The notes under the pieces are model-generated. The model was given only the letters and a program-made list of their open reading frames with translations. It was not told the origin of the DNA and did no database searches. The position numbers were made by a program, and so were the translations under genes. A stretch of 64,000 nucleotides of DNA from Ampelomyces quisqualis (lineage: Eukaryota > Ascomycota > Dothideomycetes > Pleosporales > Phaeosphaeriaceae): contig JAGTXZ010000002.1 of the NCBI GenBank assembly GCA_018398575.1, positions 2,792,501-2,856,500 on the forward strand, written 5' to 3'. Of this stretch, positions 10,152-21,800 are shown piece by piece. Position 1 is the first letter of the stretch, and every line of letters starts with the position of its first letter.

Positions 10152-11162
10152 TTACCCCAGGAAGTCGAGTACTAACTTATTGAACTTGTCAGGCTGTTCC
10201 CAGTAACACCAATGTCCACCCCATTCCACAGCTACACCTCTAGCAAGGTCTTCGCCGTTTCCGCTATTTATCAGCTCAACAACCTTCAGCGGGCCTGCTG
10301 CAGGAAAGCATCCACTACGAGTGCTTGCTACAACAAGGACTTGAGTCTTGCTTCTACTGCCAGGGCCGAAGTTCTGCGCAATTGCATCCCGCCAATCGAG
10401 CGCGGTGTGATCAGCCATGAGCTTCCCGTACCATCTTCCATCACCATTCATAGCCACTTCAAGAAAGAAAGCTTCGTCGTCTTGCCAATTTTTTGACCCT
10501 TTTTCTGGATCACCGGGCTGTGGATACGAGCGATACACTAAACAAGCGGAAATGGTTCCTAGATGAGCTGTTTTAGGATCAGTCTCAAGCGTGTGCTGTA
10601 TGGCCGCAAGAGCTTCAGAACTATTGCAGCCACGATTACCGTGCGCTGGACCCCAGTCGGACATGTAATTTTGCAGTGGCGCTTGATCCACGAAGATGAG
10701 CTTACTGAAAGCAGCCGTCGTGAAGAGTTCCGCGTAGCACCTAGAACACATGTCAACGACTGCAAGATAAAATGAAAATATTGTCTGACCAAAGAATGGC
10801 AGCACCCAAGCTTGTCCCAATGGCTGCAATCTGTCCCTCTGGTAGTTTGAGATGATCGATCAGATTCTTGAGATCCATGGCCAGTCGCGACACATGGTAG
10901 CCCGCTCTTGGCTTTCCAGAGTCGCCATGACCACGCAAATCAGGCACAATTACATGGTGCTTCTTAGAAAGTGACTGCACATTTCGTGAAAAGACTGCGC
11001 TGGAACCAGTGAAGCCGTGCAGCTGGGATCATGGTTAGCTTTAGTTACAATGAATGGTATTACGATTGGGTGTGCTCATACAAGAATTAGTGGAAGTGAC
11101 GTAGCCAGGCCATACGTCTTGTAGTGAAGTCTAATGCCATCGTTTGCTTCCGTGAAAGGCAT
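10152..11162 (-). CDS. alpha/beta-hydrolase fold enzyme
   Basis: Three exons, 11162-11082, 11022-10790 and 10740-10152, give 300 aa. The spliced protein begins MPFTEANDGIRLHYKTYG. It then has the oxyanion LHGFTGSS, the DLRGHGDSGKP turn, the nucleophile elbow GTSLG (Ser near residue 95), and the catalytic-His region GGHWCYWEQP near the C-terminus. Both introns are short (59 and 49 nt); the second joins AILW to CYAELF. No signal peptide is seen, so a cytosolic location is likely. Such enzymes hydrolyse esters, lactones, epoxides or C-C bonds; the substrate cannot be told. It is tail-to-tail with the dead ligase and close to the EthD gene, suggesting a former small pathway (inference). Confidence 0.83.
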
Positions 11163-12018
11163 GCTTTGGTGTGGAGTGCATGTGATGTCCAGGAATTGGT
11201 TGATCAGGTTCGTCGTTGCCACTGCCCCACTTTGGAAGAGCCTTTCCAAATGCGCGCTGGCAGCGATACATGCAGCCGCTTATTTTCACAACGTCTTATC
11301 CTCAGAAATGACAAAGTCTAATGAATGTTCCTTTCGCCAGACGCAGCCTGGGCACACCGCAATGTTTCAACAATATACACCATGATGAAACGACTGTCGA
11401 TCACACCAATGGTAAGAAGGCCAGAGATCACATCATGATCTCCACTCCTCTCGAACATACAAGGGGGTAAAGAACATGCTCACCCCAGGTAAAAATCTAT
11501 TGCGGTAAATGCCTACTATGACTCAGTAGCAAGGGATATTTTTGCTGCGACACAATCCTTATACTAGACTCCAAAATATCGACGCCTGAATTGTGTGCAC
11601 TGCCGCTCTAACAGATGTAGATGCTTTACCGTAGGCTATACAGTCAACGAGACTGGAAGCACCTGCTTGATCTACCAATATCACGAGATGTTCGAGACTG
11701 CTTGGTATTCAAGAAATCCCATGTTGAACAAAGTACGTGTTAATCTCGGAGTTGTGACGCAAATTTACCAACAGTGGATAACAAGGCAAGTGTTGCGCTC
11801 GTGTGCACTTGACATGATGAAGCGAGTACGGCAAGAGCGACAGGTTCCAAAGAATATCTACCTGCATATCTTCGAGAGATAGGCACATGAATTAATCGGC
11901 GTGGGAGTCCAACAACGGTGGTATATGACTAATGACAAGACTAAATCCCTCACAATGCAATCGCTAAAATCAAAACGACGTTGAACATGACATACAATTA
12001 CACCTGGCCAAACCAGCT
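11163..12018. other. intergenic, no supported gene
   Basis: An upstream region of the hydrolase and downstream region of the Ca2+-ATPase. A 95-codon frame (11595-11882) has no recognisable domain. Nothing else is supported. Confidence 0.45.
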
Positions 12019-15000
12019 TCATACTTTATCGTTCGGGGCACGCGAGCCATCCTCGTCGCCTACCACCACAATAGCAGGAGCAACCCCAGCTTCCGCATCA
12101 CTCTGCTCGTTCTTCTTATTCTTCCTCGTGAAAAAGGTCTTAACCTTGGCCGCGCCGAGGCAACACCAGTTGTAAAGGAGCACAAAGGGTTTGCTGCAAA
12201 ACGAGGCGATGACGGCGAACCATGCATCGGGGAAGTACCTGATGCCGACGGCCCAAGGGATACATACGAAACCAGTAACGATGGAGATGGCCCATTGAGT
12301 GCCGTCAATACCACCGGTTTTGATCTGGAATGGGCGACCACCGACGAAGATGATGGCGACTTGAAGCCCGATGATGAGAATGACGATACCAATGAAGAAG
12401 AAGTTGCTTAAAATGCCTTCCAGCACGTTGAGTTTATTGTCGAGGCGTCTGTTGTTGAAGATGTTGAAGATCTGCATCCAGACGAAACTGTTGAAGATGA
12501 GGGTGTCGAGCTCCAATTGCTTGTTGGGGTCGGAAAGATCGTAGCCGAGGATGTCGCCTCCAGCGAAATAGAGTACGAAGATGACTGTGAGCTTGTAGAT
12601 GTTCTGGCCGGTGATTTGTTTCCACATGGTAGTGGTGATGAGTGGCTTGTCCCTGCCCTGAGGGGGACGATCCAAGATCTTCTCGGTAGGTGGATCCGTA
12701 GCGAGAGCAAGAGCGGCAAAGGTGTCCATGATGAGATTGACCCATAGCAGTTGTACAGCTCCAAGCGCGGGCTTCATCTCGCTGCTGTACACGGCGGTGA
12801 CGAATGCGAGGATGACTGCGGTAATGTTGACGGTGATTTGGAACTAGACTAGTCAGTAAACTGTTTTAGTTCTTGTTTGGAGGGTAAAGCTTACTTGTAA
12901 GAACTTCTGTACTGCATCGTTGACAGCTCGTCCCCACATAAGCGCGGTGATGATTGATGCAAAGTTGTCATCCATAAGAATGATGGAGGATGCCTCCTTG
13001 GCGACTTCGGTGCCAGAGATGCCCATGGAAAACCCGATGTTGGCAGCTTTTAGTGCTGGTGCGTCGTTGGTTCCGTCTCCTGTGACAGCAACGATCTCGC
13101 CCATGGCCTTGAGACGTGTAACAAGGATCCTTTTGTCTTCAGGAGATGAGCGAGCGAGTACCTGGAGCCTGGGCAGAACCTCGTCCATCTTTTGTTCTGA
13201 TAGTTTGCGGAACTCAGGACCCTCCATGACAATACCGTTTTCACTGTAAATCAGGCACTCGGTAGCGATAGCACGTGCTGTCTGCATGTTGTCGCCTGTA
13301 ACCATGCGAACCGTAACTCCAGCCTTTTGCGCCTTGCGCACAGCTTCCGGCACACCCGGTCGAACAGGATCCTGGATGCCAACAATGCCAAAGAAGGTGA
13401 GATTGTGCAGTAAGGAGCTGAATTCGACGCTACCGCCCTCTGTGAACGCAGCGTGTGCTGGTGGCCATTGCTCGAAGTCTTGATACACGAGTCCGATTGT
13501 CCTCAGAGACTTGCTTGCGTATTCGTAGATGGTATCGACTAGCGACTGCCGGCGAGTTTCCGACAGGATATCTGTCTCAAGCGTGTCGAAGCTAGCAATT
13601 GACGACGTGAAGCCCACTAGAATTTCTGAAGCGCCCTTGACAACGAGACGGTAGCCACCAGTCCTTAGCTTGATGACTGCACCCATGCACTTCTTGCCAG
13701 AATCGAATGGAAACATGTGCTCGACATGCTCATCACTGCGAACTTCGGACAATGACAACAGACCGAGATGTTCCTGAGCGAGTTGTAGTAGAGCGGTTTC
13801 GGTTTTGGATCCAATAAAGACAGATCTTCCTTCCTCCTCGCCTTCGAAAGCCGTAGAGTTGATGGCGATAGACTGGATGAGTAGTGACTTGGCGATCGGT
13901 GTAACTTCAGATGCCCAGGATGAAATACTTTGGGACTTTTCTGACTTGGTATCGGAATGTACGAAACTGGTCGTGCCAAAAGTTCCAGCTACAACAGTCA
14001 TCTTATTGGTTGTCTGTGATGTTGTGTTAGCAAGAGCTTTTAGGGGTTAAATTTTGTAACGACTTACCAAGGTTCCGGTCTTGTCTGAGCAAATTGCTGT
14101 CGCATTGCCCATAGTCTCACATGCTCGCAGCACCCTAACAAGATTGTTCTCCTTCAACATCTTCGTTGTCGCAAAGGCCAATGCTAATGTCACAGCCAAG
14201 GGAAGGCCCTCAGGCACAGCAACGACGATGATGGTGACAGCCACGATGAGAATGTCCATGAATGCAGAGCCCTTTTGGGCAGGAGTTCGGTTGTCGCCAG
14301 ATAGACCACCGACAAATCGGAACAAGAGCACGAAGAATAGAACACCTGCAGCTGTAGTACCGATCTTGGCGATGGCCATAGCGAGACCGCCCAACTTTTC
14401 TTGGAGTGGGGTAGGGTCGACATCGGCGCGTACAGACATCATAATGCGACCGAAACTGCTATTCACTCCGACAGATGTGGCCATGAAGGTACCGACACCC
14501 TGGAGTACCTTGGCGCCAGAGATGATGAATGGGTCGAGGTTCTTTATGGGTCCACCAGACTCTAGTGCTTTCATGACGGCGGCACCAGGTGTCTTGCGGA
14601 TGGCATCGGACTCTCCGGTCGCAGAGGACTCGTCGCACTTGACGTCAGATCCATCTACAAAGATGCCGTCAACAGGAATGACGTCTCCAGGTTCCAAATG
14701 TATGATATCTCCAGCAAGCACGTCGTAGATGCTGATCATGATGATTCGGCCGGATCGTGTAACTTTAATGTCTCTCTGTTCTTTCTTTGCGTTCAGTCGA
14801 GCAAAGGCCTGCTCTTTCTGCCAGTCATTGACAGCTGTGACGAGGACAACGATGATGATAGCAATACAGATTGCAAGACCTTCCACCCAGTCAACCGGAG
14901 TCGGTGAGCCAGGCGGATGCTCTGCACCAAATGTTTCGTAAAGACCAAGGGCTAGGGAAATGGCGGCTGCCACTGTAAGGACGATGAGAACAGTGTCGTT

Positions 15001-15549
15001 GTAGGCATTCCAGATCAGCTTCCAGAGCGGGGTGACTTTTTTGGGTGGAAGAGTGTTCCGACCATGTATACGAATGCGGTCCTGGAACAGCTCGCCATTT
15101 CCAGGTGGTTGAGTCGTATCTTTTTCTTTTGAAAGAGGCTGAGAGCTGGTAGCTTCCTCAAAGGAAACATGTCGAGGTGCTGTGGATTCGTCTATACTCA
15201 AGCCCGACTGTAGATTGGTTTGTAGGCCGGTGGCAATGCCACGAATGCCCCCTAAGGCTTGATAGACTGTGAGGGATTTGGGATTGAGAAGCTTGTTGAG
15301 CTGATTCGGGGAGAAAGCAAATGGGTTGTTCTCCACTATCGCGTCTGCTTCGCTGCACAGTTCTCGCCTCACGGATAGGATTTCAGAATCTCCGACCACT
15401 GTAGAAACATCGCTCGTGGATGCGGCACTTGGTGAAGTTGGTGTGAGGAATGGGTTTGATGTTGTTGAAGCAAGAGTGTCGGCTTCGCTCAATGCACGTT
15501 GTCGAGTATTGACTTGTAGTGTGGGAGGGGCTAATTTGCCAGCTTCCAT
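12019..15549 (-). CDS. PMC1: PMCA-type Ca2+-transporting P-type ATPase
   Basis: Three exons, 15549-14068, 14013-12895 and 12843-12019, give 1141 aa, close to yeast Pmc1 (1173). The ATG at 15549 precedes MEAGKLAPPTLQV; the open frame extends 26 codons upstream but only to a GTG. Seen motifs: SSATGES (actuator), VAVPEGLPLAVTLALA (TM4 Ca2+ site), CSDKTGTL with the phosphorylated Asp near residue 489 right at the first exon end, KGASE (nucleotide binding), MVTGDNMQTARAIA, TGDGTNDAPALK (hinge), and LLWVNLIMDTFAALALATDP (TM6). Introns are 54 and 51 nt, with GTAAGT and GTAAGC donors. The family moves cytosolic Ca2+ into the vacuole or out of the cell using ATP, downstream of calcineurin signalling. 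The C-terminus is short and charged, with no obvious long calmodulin-binding tail. Confidence 0.93.
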
Positions 15550-16828
15550 GTCTTCTGGGAGACGACAGGGATAGAGCTGATGCCTGATAAAGATGGGTAG
15601 AAGTGATTCAGTGCTGTGAAGTGTCACGGCTATACGGCACGGTGTTCTGGTGACAGTATGTACGGAAGTGCGGAACGCGCAGCTGCGATTTCCATATAGT
15701 CCCTCACGGGGGCTGTGTAGATTTGCCTCGTCCAGACACTACTTGGTCTTAGTGCGTCATTTCCACTCTGCCCAAGATGAGACGTGCTTGACAATGCCTC
15801 GCTCGGCGCTCCGCCGCCCAGCTACCCAGGTACGTTGCGGCCTTGTCCAAGGCGTGTATCGGGCGAACGACGACGACTGCCGGGGCTTGGTAGATTCAGC
15901 CAGAACTTGTGCCACCTGTCGGTCCTGTCCGGTGTGGTATCCTTACGCGTACATTGGTTCAGGATCCAGTCCTCCACCCTTCAAAGTCATGATGGCCAAC
16001 AGGTTTGAAGAGTGGGTTCGCCCAGGAGAGACAAGCAGACCGGCGCTGCTTGGAAGGGGCAGTGCAAACTTGGTCTCAGCGGCACCGCACTCGACTCGGT
16101 CTGCAATACCCCATGATTGCTCACAAGAGGTTTGTGTCTATGGAGAGAAAGAATCTGGAAGATGCGAAGTCGAATTCCAGTGTCAAAGCGAAGGCAATAG
16201 CCTAGGCCAGGCTGTGGATGTTCACGTCAACATAAGCCACAGCGCCACAATGCTTCGCCACAAACTAGGCTTAAATGGGGATAAGCTGATCATCTGACAT
16301 TGGCACTGCGTTCTTACGGCGCTCAACTCCTAGTACTGATTCTTACGCATTCGCCGCAGTCGCATTTCCAGTATCATATTTGCCTCCTCGAAAGCTCTAC
16401 TCAGCTCTCCAGGTACTGTCCAGGCCAATTCCTGTGGCGTTTTGTTTGCTTCCGGGGAGATGTTCCATCACCTGAACATCCTTGACTTGGCTTCGGGGGG
16501 CTGTACTGGTTGCAAGGTCTACAATCCAGGTATGAACAGGCCGCATTTTAGCTATTCCCCTCGCGGAAGTCAGGTCAGTGTGCTGGCCTCGTCTTGATAT
16601 TCTGGATGTGTCCCAGCCGCGACAACTCCAGCTGGGTACCGAAAGTCGACTGTACTTGACCCCTGGTACACTACCCGGCGGCATCAGAGTATGATTTGAT
16701 ATGCACGCACCTGATGATGGATTATTTGGTGCCTTGAAATGTGCTTCTCGATACGTCGAGTACGCTTCATGGTGCGATCAAGTCTAAGTAGGTTATGTAC
16801 ATAATCTGTTACAGTGTTATTACAAATT
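15550..16828. other. intergenic, Ca2+-ATPase promoter side
   Basis: This 1.3 kb holds the upstream region of the Ca2+-ATPase and the downstream region of COQ6. A 215-codon plus-strand frame (15650-16297) starts at GTG and shows no domain or good splice context, so it is not called. No repeat is seen. Confidence 0.45.
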
Positions 16829-18338
16829 TCATGCTCCACCAGCTGCTCTGCTCATGAAGAAGCTCTTGAGTGGGCCCATCGCATCTACTGCCCTCAGGCC
16901 CAGACTTCGCAATCCTACAATTGGGCCTGACTCAACGCTGTACAGACGATGTAGCTTGTCGCATACACCGAGCATCGCGTTGTTCTCCGCATATCGCTCG
17001 CTGTTGTAGCTCTCCAACGCCAACGTCGACCCAATGTCTTGACCCGTCTGCACGGCGTGCGAGATGGTCCGCACGAGCGCTGCCGCATCGCCCTGCCCTT
17101 GGTTCAGTCCTTGACCCGCCAGGGGGTGTATGGTGTGTGCTGCATCGCCAACAAGCGCAACCCGCTCGCCGGTGTATGTGTCCGCGTGCCGCATTCGAAG
17201 AGGGAATGATGCAACAGTGCCGGCTTGGACGTCAGAGACGCGCATCGGTATTGCTTGACCGTCGACAGGAGTGTGCTTCTCCCGCCAGGATACCTCTTCT
17301 GCCTGGCCTTCGTTCAAGGTGTGTAGGTATTCAAGATCAGTGGTCGATAGTCGGAAGCCGGCATTCACCATTGCGACAAAATCGGGTTGCGACAACGACT
17401 TGAGCTTTGCAGCTCGCTCAGGGGTTGTGCTCCACACCAGAGTCGAGAAGTTTCCTGGCAGTGGCAGCATCGCGATCGGCCCAGTTGGCAGAAAGCGCTG
17501 GTACGCAATCTTGTGCTCTGGGCCTCCCCAGCCCTCGCCCTCCAGCTTCAGACTCGCCACTAGCCCGTGTCTGTTGTAATCGAAGCCTCGTGCCTCGATG
17601 CCCGCAAACGTCCGCACAGGGCTGTTGGCCCCATCGGCACCAACCAGCAAGCGCGCAGCCAGTGTTTTGCCATTCGAAAGCGCCACCATTGGCCATGATG
17701 AGAGATCCATTTCGTCCGTGTTCGTGCCGAGCTCGATGGAGCTCACGCTGGTGCCGGTCATCATGTCCACCCCGCCCAATTCCTCCAGGCGACTCAGCAA
17801 CATAGTCGTGGTGTTGGTGTTCTCCATCATGTAGGCGATGGTGGTGGGCTGTGCAGGGTTGCGAGGGCCGAGAGAGCGTGCGGTGCCCCAGTCGAAGGAT
17901 ATGCGCGCATCGGTCACGCCGTCCCAGACTTGCATCTCCTGGTATGGCTGCACTCGCGCCGTGTGGACATGGCGCCATGCCCCGATTTCTACACACGTCA
18001 GACCGTGGCACGCTACTGTCGAAAGGCCGCCATAGTCACGTGCCTTGGAGGTTCTTCACCGACGCCGGCGTGAGAGAGCTGCATCTGTTGGAGAAGCTGT
18101 CGAGGCTCGCGTTTCCCGAGAGTCGATTCTTGCGCACGTCTTGGCTCTCAATGAGCGCCACTCTGAGGCCGCACGTGACTGGCGACGCCCTGAGACCCGC
18201 CAGCACGCTCAGTCCTGCTGGCCCGCCCCCAACACAGACGACATCGTACACGTCTGGTGCGTCTGCGGAGCTCGAGGCGAACCTCCGCTGTGACCGGAAC
18301 CGAAGACGGAGAATGGCGGGTGACAATCGAGGAGGCAT
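16829..18338 (-). CDS. COQ6: COQ6, ubiquinone biosynthesis flavin monooxygenase
   Basis: Two exons, 18338-18044 and 17988-16829, give 484 aa. The N-terminus MPPRLSPAILRLRFRSQRRF is Arg-rich and lacks acidic residues, as expected for mitochondrial import. Then comes the dinucleotide fold DVVCVGGGPAGLSVLAGL (about residues 32-49), FSNRCSSLTPASV, then EIGAWRH and VQPYQEMQVWD, the GADGANS motif, and the FAD-binding ALVGDAAHTIHPLAGQGLN. COQ6 hydroxylates the C5 position of the ring in coenzyme Q synthesis on the matrix face of the inner membrane. The intron (17989-18043) begins GC (CAAG then GCACGT) and ends TGTAG with a CTGAC branch site; the nearby GT (18037) would break frame. The in-frame ATG at 18338 is preferred to an upstream GTG. 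Confidence 0.9.
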
Positions 18339-18984
18339 CACGGGCCTGGAGGGGAGAGCCGTGGCATCAAGTATGGGACTCAATGGGGTCGCGGCGGAGA
18401 GGCGCACATGGTGGTGTCAGCGCGGCGCACTTCGGACCTCCGATCGCGCTAGCGGACCGTTGCCCATAGCTCCATCCTTCGACTACCTCCTTCTCTCCCC
18501 TCGCCTCAACTTTCCTCGGACCTGAACCACCCAATTCATACGGATCACCCTCCGTCCTGGGTCCATGCTCCTGTTGTCACGGAACATGTCTCATTCGGAC
18601 TGGCAAACATCGATACAACCAATATTTCCTGGTCACGTTTTCCTGCACGATGATTCGGCTTCAGAGCCTGGAGCATGCGAACCATGGCTCATCCGCTGCC
18701 GCATGACGGCAACACCTGCATCGATGGTTCAGCTCAAAGGCGATTTAGTCGAGTCGACCGCTGCCTCGCACTAGGGCAGCTTTCTGTCGTGATTATACTT
18801 CATCATGCTATCTCAAATGTCCTTCACGTTTTGTCAAGGAAGACAATTTTTATAACGCCCGCCAACCAACGTTCTTCATCAATACCCGATAGACCCTTGT
18901 CTAGCAACTGCCACGATAACTGAGACCGTTGACGGTACACCATCAGTCAAGACGACTTCACGACGACCCTCATTCCAACGCATA
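18339..18984. other. divergent promoter region between COQ6 and the 498-aa gene
   Basis: A 650 bp region shared by two divergently transcribed genes. It is pyrimidine-rich just upstream of both starts. No further gene or repeat is supported. Confidence 0.5.
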
Positions 18985-20481
18985 ATGACTGAGCCTGTGT
19001 CACACCAGCGCAAACGCAAATGGGTTCCAAGCCGTCACTGCAGTCCACCTCCAGACATGAAGCGCACTACAGCTCTTCGATCCACCAAGATTGAAGCTCC
19101 CTACAAGCATCGCCGCAGAAAGTCATCGACAACTGAGCGTGTTCTCGAGACTATTAAAAATTTGTTCCGTAGGGACTCACAGGATTCTATCAAGGACATT
19201 GCCAACAAGAACATGAAAGAGCGCCGAAACACCAAACACGGGGACGAAAGTCTGGAGCGTCTCACTCTGGAGGGCATGCGATTCTTGCCAGGCGTCAACC
19301 AGTACTTTGATAGAGTTGGCGAATCTGGTCCAAGCAATTATTACGAACAAGCCGACTGGGTAGAATTTCAGGATCTCAAAGGGGCAGCCTCGGAGTGCCA
19401 AGACAAGTCAGATCAACCCAGAAACCAGAATACGCAGCCATCAGCTCACTGTGAATGGTCGATGGAAAATGAGGACGATATTCGAAACTCTGACGATTGG
19501 TACACCTTGGGCAGCGAAAGTGACACTACAACAGGGCCACGTCCGTTCACATTGCTGACGTTATTGCGGGTACACACGTTCATTCAGAAACTTCGTAGGC
19601 GAAGTGGAAAGAGTGCCGGTAAGCAGCCAAATAGAGCAACCAGAATGGAACTAAGCGTCGAAACACTGGCACCTGCATCGAGCGTAATTGGAAGCAGGCC
19701 ACATCCAACTGGAACGACTGGTGGCATCAGCATCGTCACACCCCCCGGTAGCCACACAGACGTCCTTTCGAGCTCATCAGACGGAAGTAGCAACGACTTC
19801 TCAACATCAACTCCCGTCGCTCAACAGCAACAGTGGCAGACTGACAGGAACAAACACAGCATACTGGCATCGCGATGGCATTACCCCCATGAGGAAGCGA
19901 GACCCGTCCGGCCAAGTCTTTCGCAGCATGCATCCATCAAGCGAACTTTGACCAAAAGACCAGATGCCCAAGCTCATCATGTTCCCAGTCCAACGACCAC
20001 CGGTCCTTCCCAAGCAGCAGAAGGCACCGCACGAAGACGCGTATACTCGACGACGCTCGCGTCGGACGTTCCACAAGTCTACGTCCCAACCCGCACCCGC
20101 CCGCCTTCATTTCAACTCGCTCCAAGTCCAAGTCCAAGTGCAAGTGCAAGTGCAAGTCCTCCATGCTCCACGGCAGGACACATGTCGACTAGCACGCCCT
20201 GTTCTCGACGCCCCCGTACTCGAGATGCAGGCTGGGCAATGCATTGGCTCGCACCCGCTTCTGAAGACGAGGGCCAGATCCTGACGGAAAACATGATGTT
20301 CAGCATGTCGCCGCTTGTATCCCGGGAGAATGTAGCGGATTGTCCGCCTACGCGCGCATGCGCAAGCGCAGGCGGAGGAGGAGAGTTGAGGTTCGATATG
20401 AGGCGGCGGCGGGGGATGGTGAATTGTGCGGTTTGGGTGGAGGGGTTGAGGGACGGGATAGTGGTGGACGAGGAGGAGTAG
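18985..20481 (+). CDS. long low-complexity fungal protein, unknown function
   Basis: An uninterrupted frame of 498 aa from ATG (18985) to TAG. The N-terminus is strongly basic (HQRKRKWVPSRH, then KHRRRKSSTTERVLETIKNL), resembling a nuclear-localisation-type region. A middle part has the block LERLTLEGMRFLPGVNQYFD and WVEFQDLK. The rest is rich in Ser, Thr, Pro and Gln, with a short Q4 run and an alternating SPSPSPSASASAS stretch at about residues 379-390. It ends in basic RRRR and acidic DEEE. No catalytic motif or membrane segment is visible. Codon use fits its neighbours, and the length of the open frame supports a real gene. I do not recognise the family. Confidence 0.6.
   Translation: MTEPVSHQRKRKWVPSRHCSPPPDMKRTTALRSTKIEAPYKHRRRKSSTTERVLETIKNLFRRDSQDSIKDIANKNMKERRNTKHGDESLERLTLEGMRFLPGVNQYFDRVGESGPSNYYEQADWVEFQDLKGAASECQDKSDQPRNQNTQPSAHCEWSMENEDDIRNSDDWYTLGSESDTTTGPRPFTLLTLLRVHTFIQKLRRRSGKSAGKQPNRATRMELSVETLAPASSVIGSRPHPTGTTGGISIVTPPGSHTDVLSSSSDGSSNDFSTSTPVAQQQQWQTDRNKHSILASRWHYPHEEARPVRPSLSQHASIKRTLTKRPDAQAHHVPSPTTTGPSQAAEGTARRRVYSTTLASDVPQVYVPTRTRPPSFQLAPSPSPSASASASPPCSTAGHMSTSTPCSRRPRTRDAGWAMHWLAPASEDEGQILTENMMFSMSPLVSRENVADCPPTRACASAGGGGELRFDMRRRRGMVNCAVWVEGLRDGIVVDEEE
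20117..20160 (+). repeat. 6-bp tandem repeat inside the 498-aa gene
   Basis: Six or more copies of the hexamer CAAGT(C/G) encode the alternating Ser-Pro then Ser-Ala run. The repeat is in frame, so copy-number change would lengthen or shorten the protein without frameshift. Confidence 0.8.
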
Positions 20482-21056
20482 GATTCAGGATGGCGTGGAT
20501 GTGGGGGCGAGGAAGTGGGGGCGAGGAAGTGGGATGGCCTGTGGTAGTTTGGGACGTATGGATTGGGAGGGATTGGTTTGAAAAATATCGCTTTGTTTGA
20601 TTTGGGTTTGGCACATACCATGAGTGTATAGAGTGGGAAAACATGTTTCACCTTCTAGTTCGACTCGGTCATGGCCAGGTCACGTCTTTGGACGAAAGTG
20701 GGACCCTTGTCAAAAAGCATCACGTCAGCAAGACCCATGTCGAGCTTCTGTTGGTGATGATGGAGATGATCAACATGTCATGGTAGATTTACATTACACT
20801 CCAGCACCCTGATTCCCGTACGCCAGCGCTCAGCCCAAGTTGAAAGCGGTGACATATGCAAAAGACCAAAGTCGTGCAGTGACGACGTGTAAATGGTAGA
20901 TGAAAAGAGCGAATCGGGCCCGGAAAAGGCTAGGTGAAAAGGAACGTGGTGATACCAAACGCTATGCATGGAAGAACAAGTCGAGAGATGCGGAGAGATG
21001 CGAAGAGATGCCGAGCATGTGGTGGAGAGATGACGATGAGTCGGGGGCCTGGAAAA
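20482..21056. other. convergent intergenic region
   Basis: The region lies between two convergent genes and begins with G-rich purine sequence. A 111-codon frame overlapping the GPI-protein gene is a shadow. No gene is supported. Confidence 0.5.
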
Positions 21057-21800
21057 TTACAACAAGAGGGCAAAGCCCAGAAACACACTGCCGCACAGCG
21101 CAGCGAGTGTCATGCCTGCGGTGGGGACGAAGAGGCCAGTCGCAGCGCCGCCCTGGGAGCCTACGCTGGGAAAGCCCGTGGCTTGCGAGCCAGGGAAGCC
21201 AGACGCCGGGACGCGGTTCGTGCCCGATGGTGTAGCGCTCGCGGTGGACATGGTGGGCATGGACGTATTGCCCAAGTAAGGGGACTGCGCACCACATGGA
21301 TGATCGGCACTATGGCCAGATTGTCAGTCGTTGCGCCAGGGAGAGTGGGGTCGAGGAAATGTGAGGGCGTACCGGCACTTATCGGCGCACGCATTCCCGC
21401 CCGTGCCGCAGTTCGCAACGCACTGCGTGCCCCACGCCTGGCAGATGTAAAACGGCAGTGTCTGGCTGTACTGCGTGATGTTGGGCGAAACACCGTTGTC
21501 GCAGACGCAGCTGTAGGTGAGGGTGTCGGCGTCGCATTCGTTGTCAGCGGTGGTCATGGTGGTGATGCCGGGCTGTTGGAGGCAGATGAGGGGGCATTGG
21601 GCGCGCTGGTTGGAGCACCATGCTTCTGGGGGGGGGTGTTAGCCGTGCTGGTGTGTGAGGTAGGGTCATGGATACGTACGCCGGTCGGTCGAGGACACGC
21701 TTTCGGGGTCGATGCGGTAGGGGTAGTTGTTCTGGGGCGTGGCCTGGCCGGCCGAGAGGCTGGTGAGGGCGGCGACGCTGAGGGTAACGGCGGAGCGCAT
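21057..21800 (-). CDS. secreted GPI-anchored Cys-rich protein (DUF7707-like)
   Basis: Three exons, 21800-21680, 21625-21373 and 21309-21057, give 208 aa. The signal peptide is MRSAVTLSVAALTSLSAG. The mature part starts YPYRIDPESVSSTDRQAWC and has about ten Cys in the pattern WCSNQRAQCPLICLQ, CDADTLTYSCVC, PFYICQAWGTQCVANC and CADKCRADHPCG, as in the fungal DUF7707 family. A Ser/Thr/Pro/Gly-rich stalk follows. The end is hydrophobic (MTLAALCGSVFLGFALLL) after a small-residue site, as for GPI attachment. Both introns keep the Cys pattern in register. A 13-bp G run lies 7 bp upstream of the start codon on the plus strand. Likely a cell-wall or plasma-membrane surface protein; molecular role unknown. 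Confidence 0.83.

Noticed and set aside
14081..14728. 215-codon plus-strand frame inside the Ca2+-ATPase
   Set aside because: Antisense shadow of clear P-type ATPase sequence.
15550..15627. Upstream extension of the Ca2+-ATPase to a GTG
   Set aside because: The nearest ATG at 15549 is the more likely start; non-ATG starts are rare in fungi.
15650..16297. 215-codon plus-strand frame upstream of the Ca2+-ATPase
   Set aside because: It starts at GTG, has no domain, and lies in the promoter side of the ATPase.
18339..18407. Upstream extension of COQ6
   Set aside because: Only GTG at 18407; the ATG at 18338 gives a proper mitochondrial presequence.
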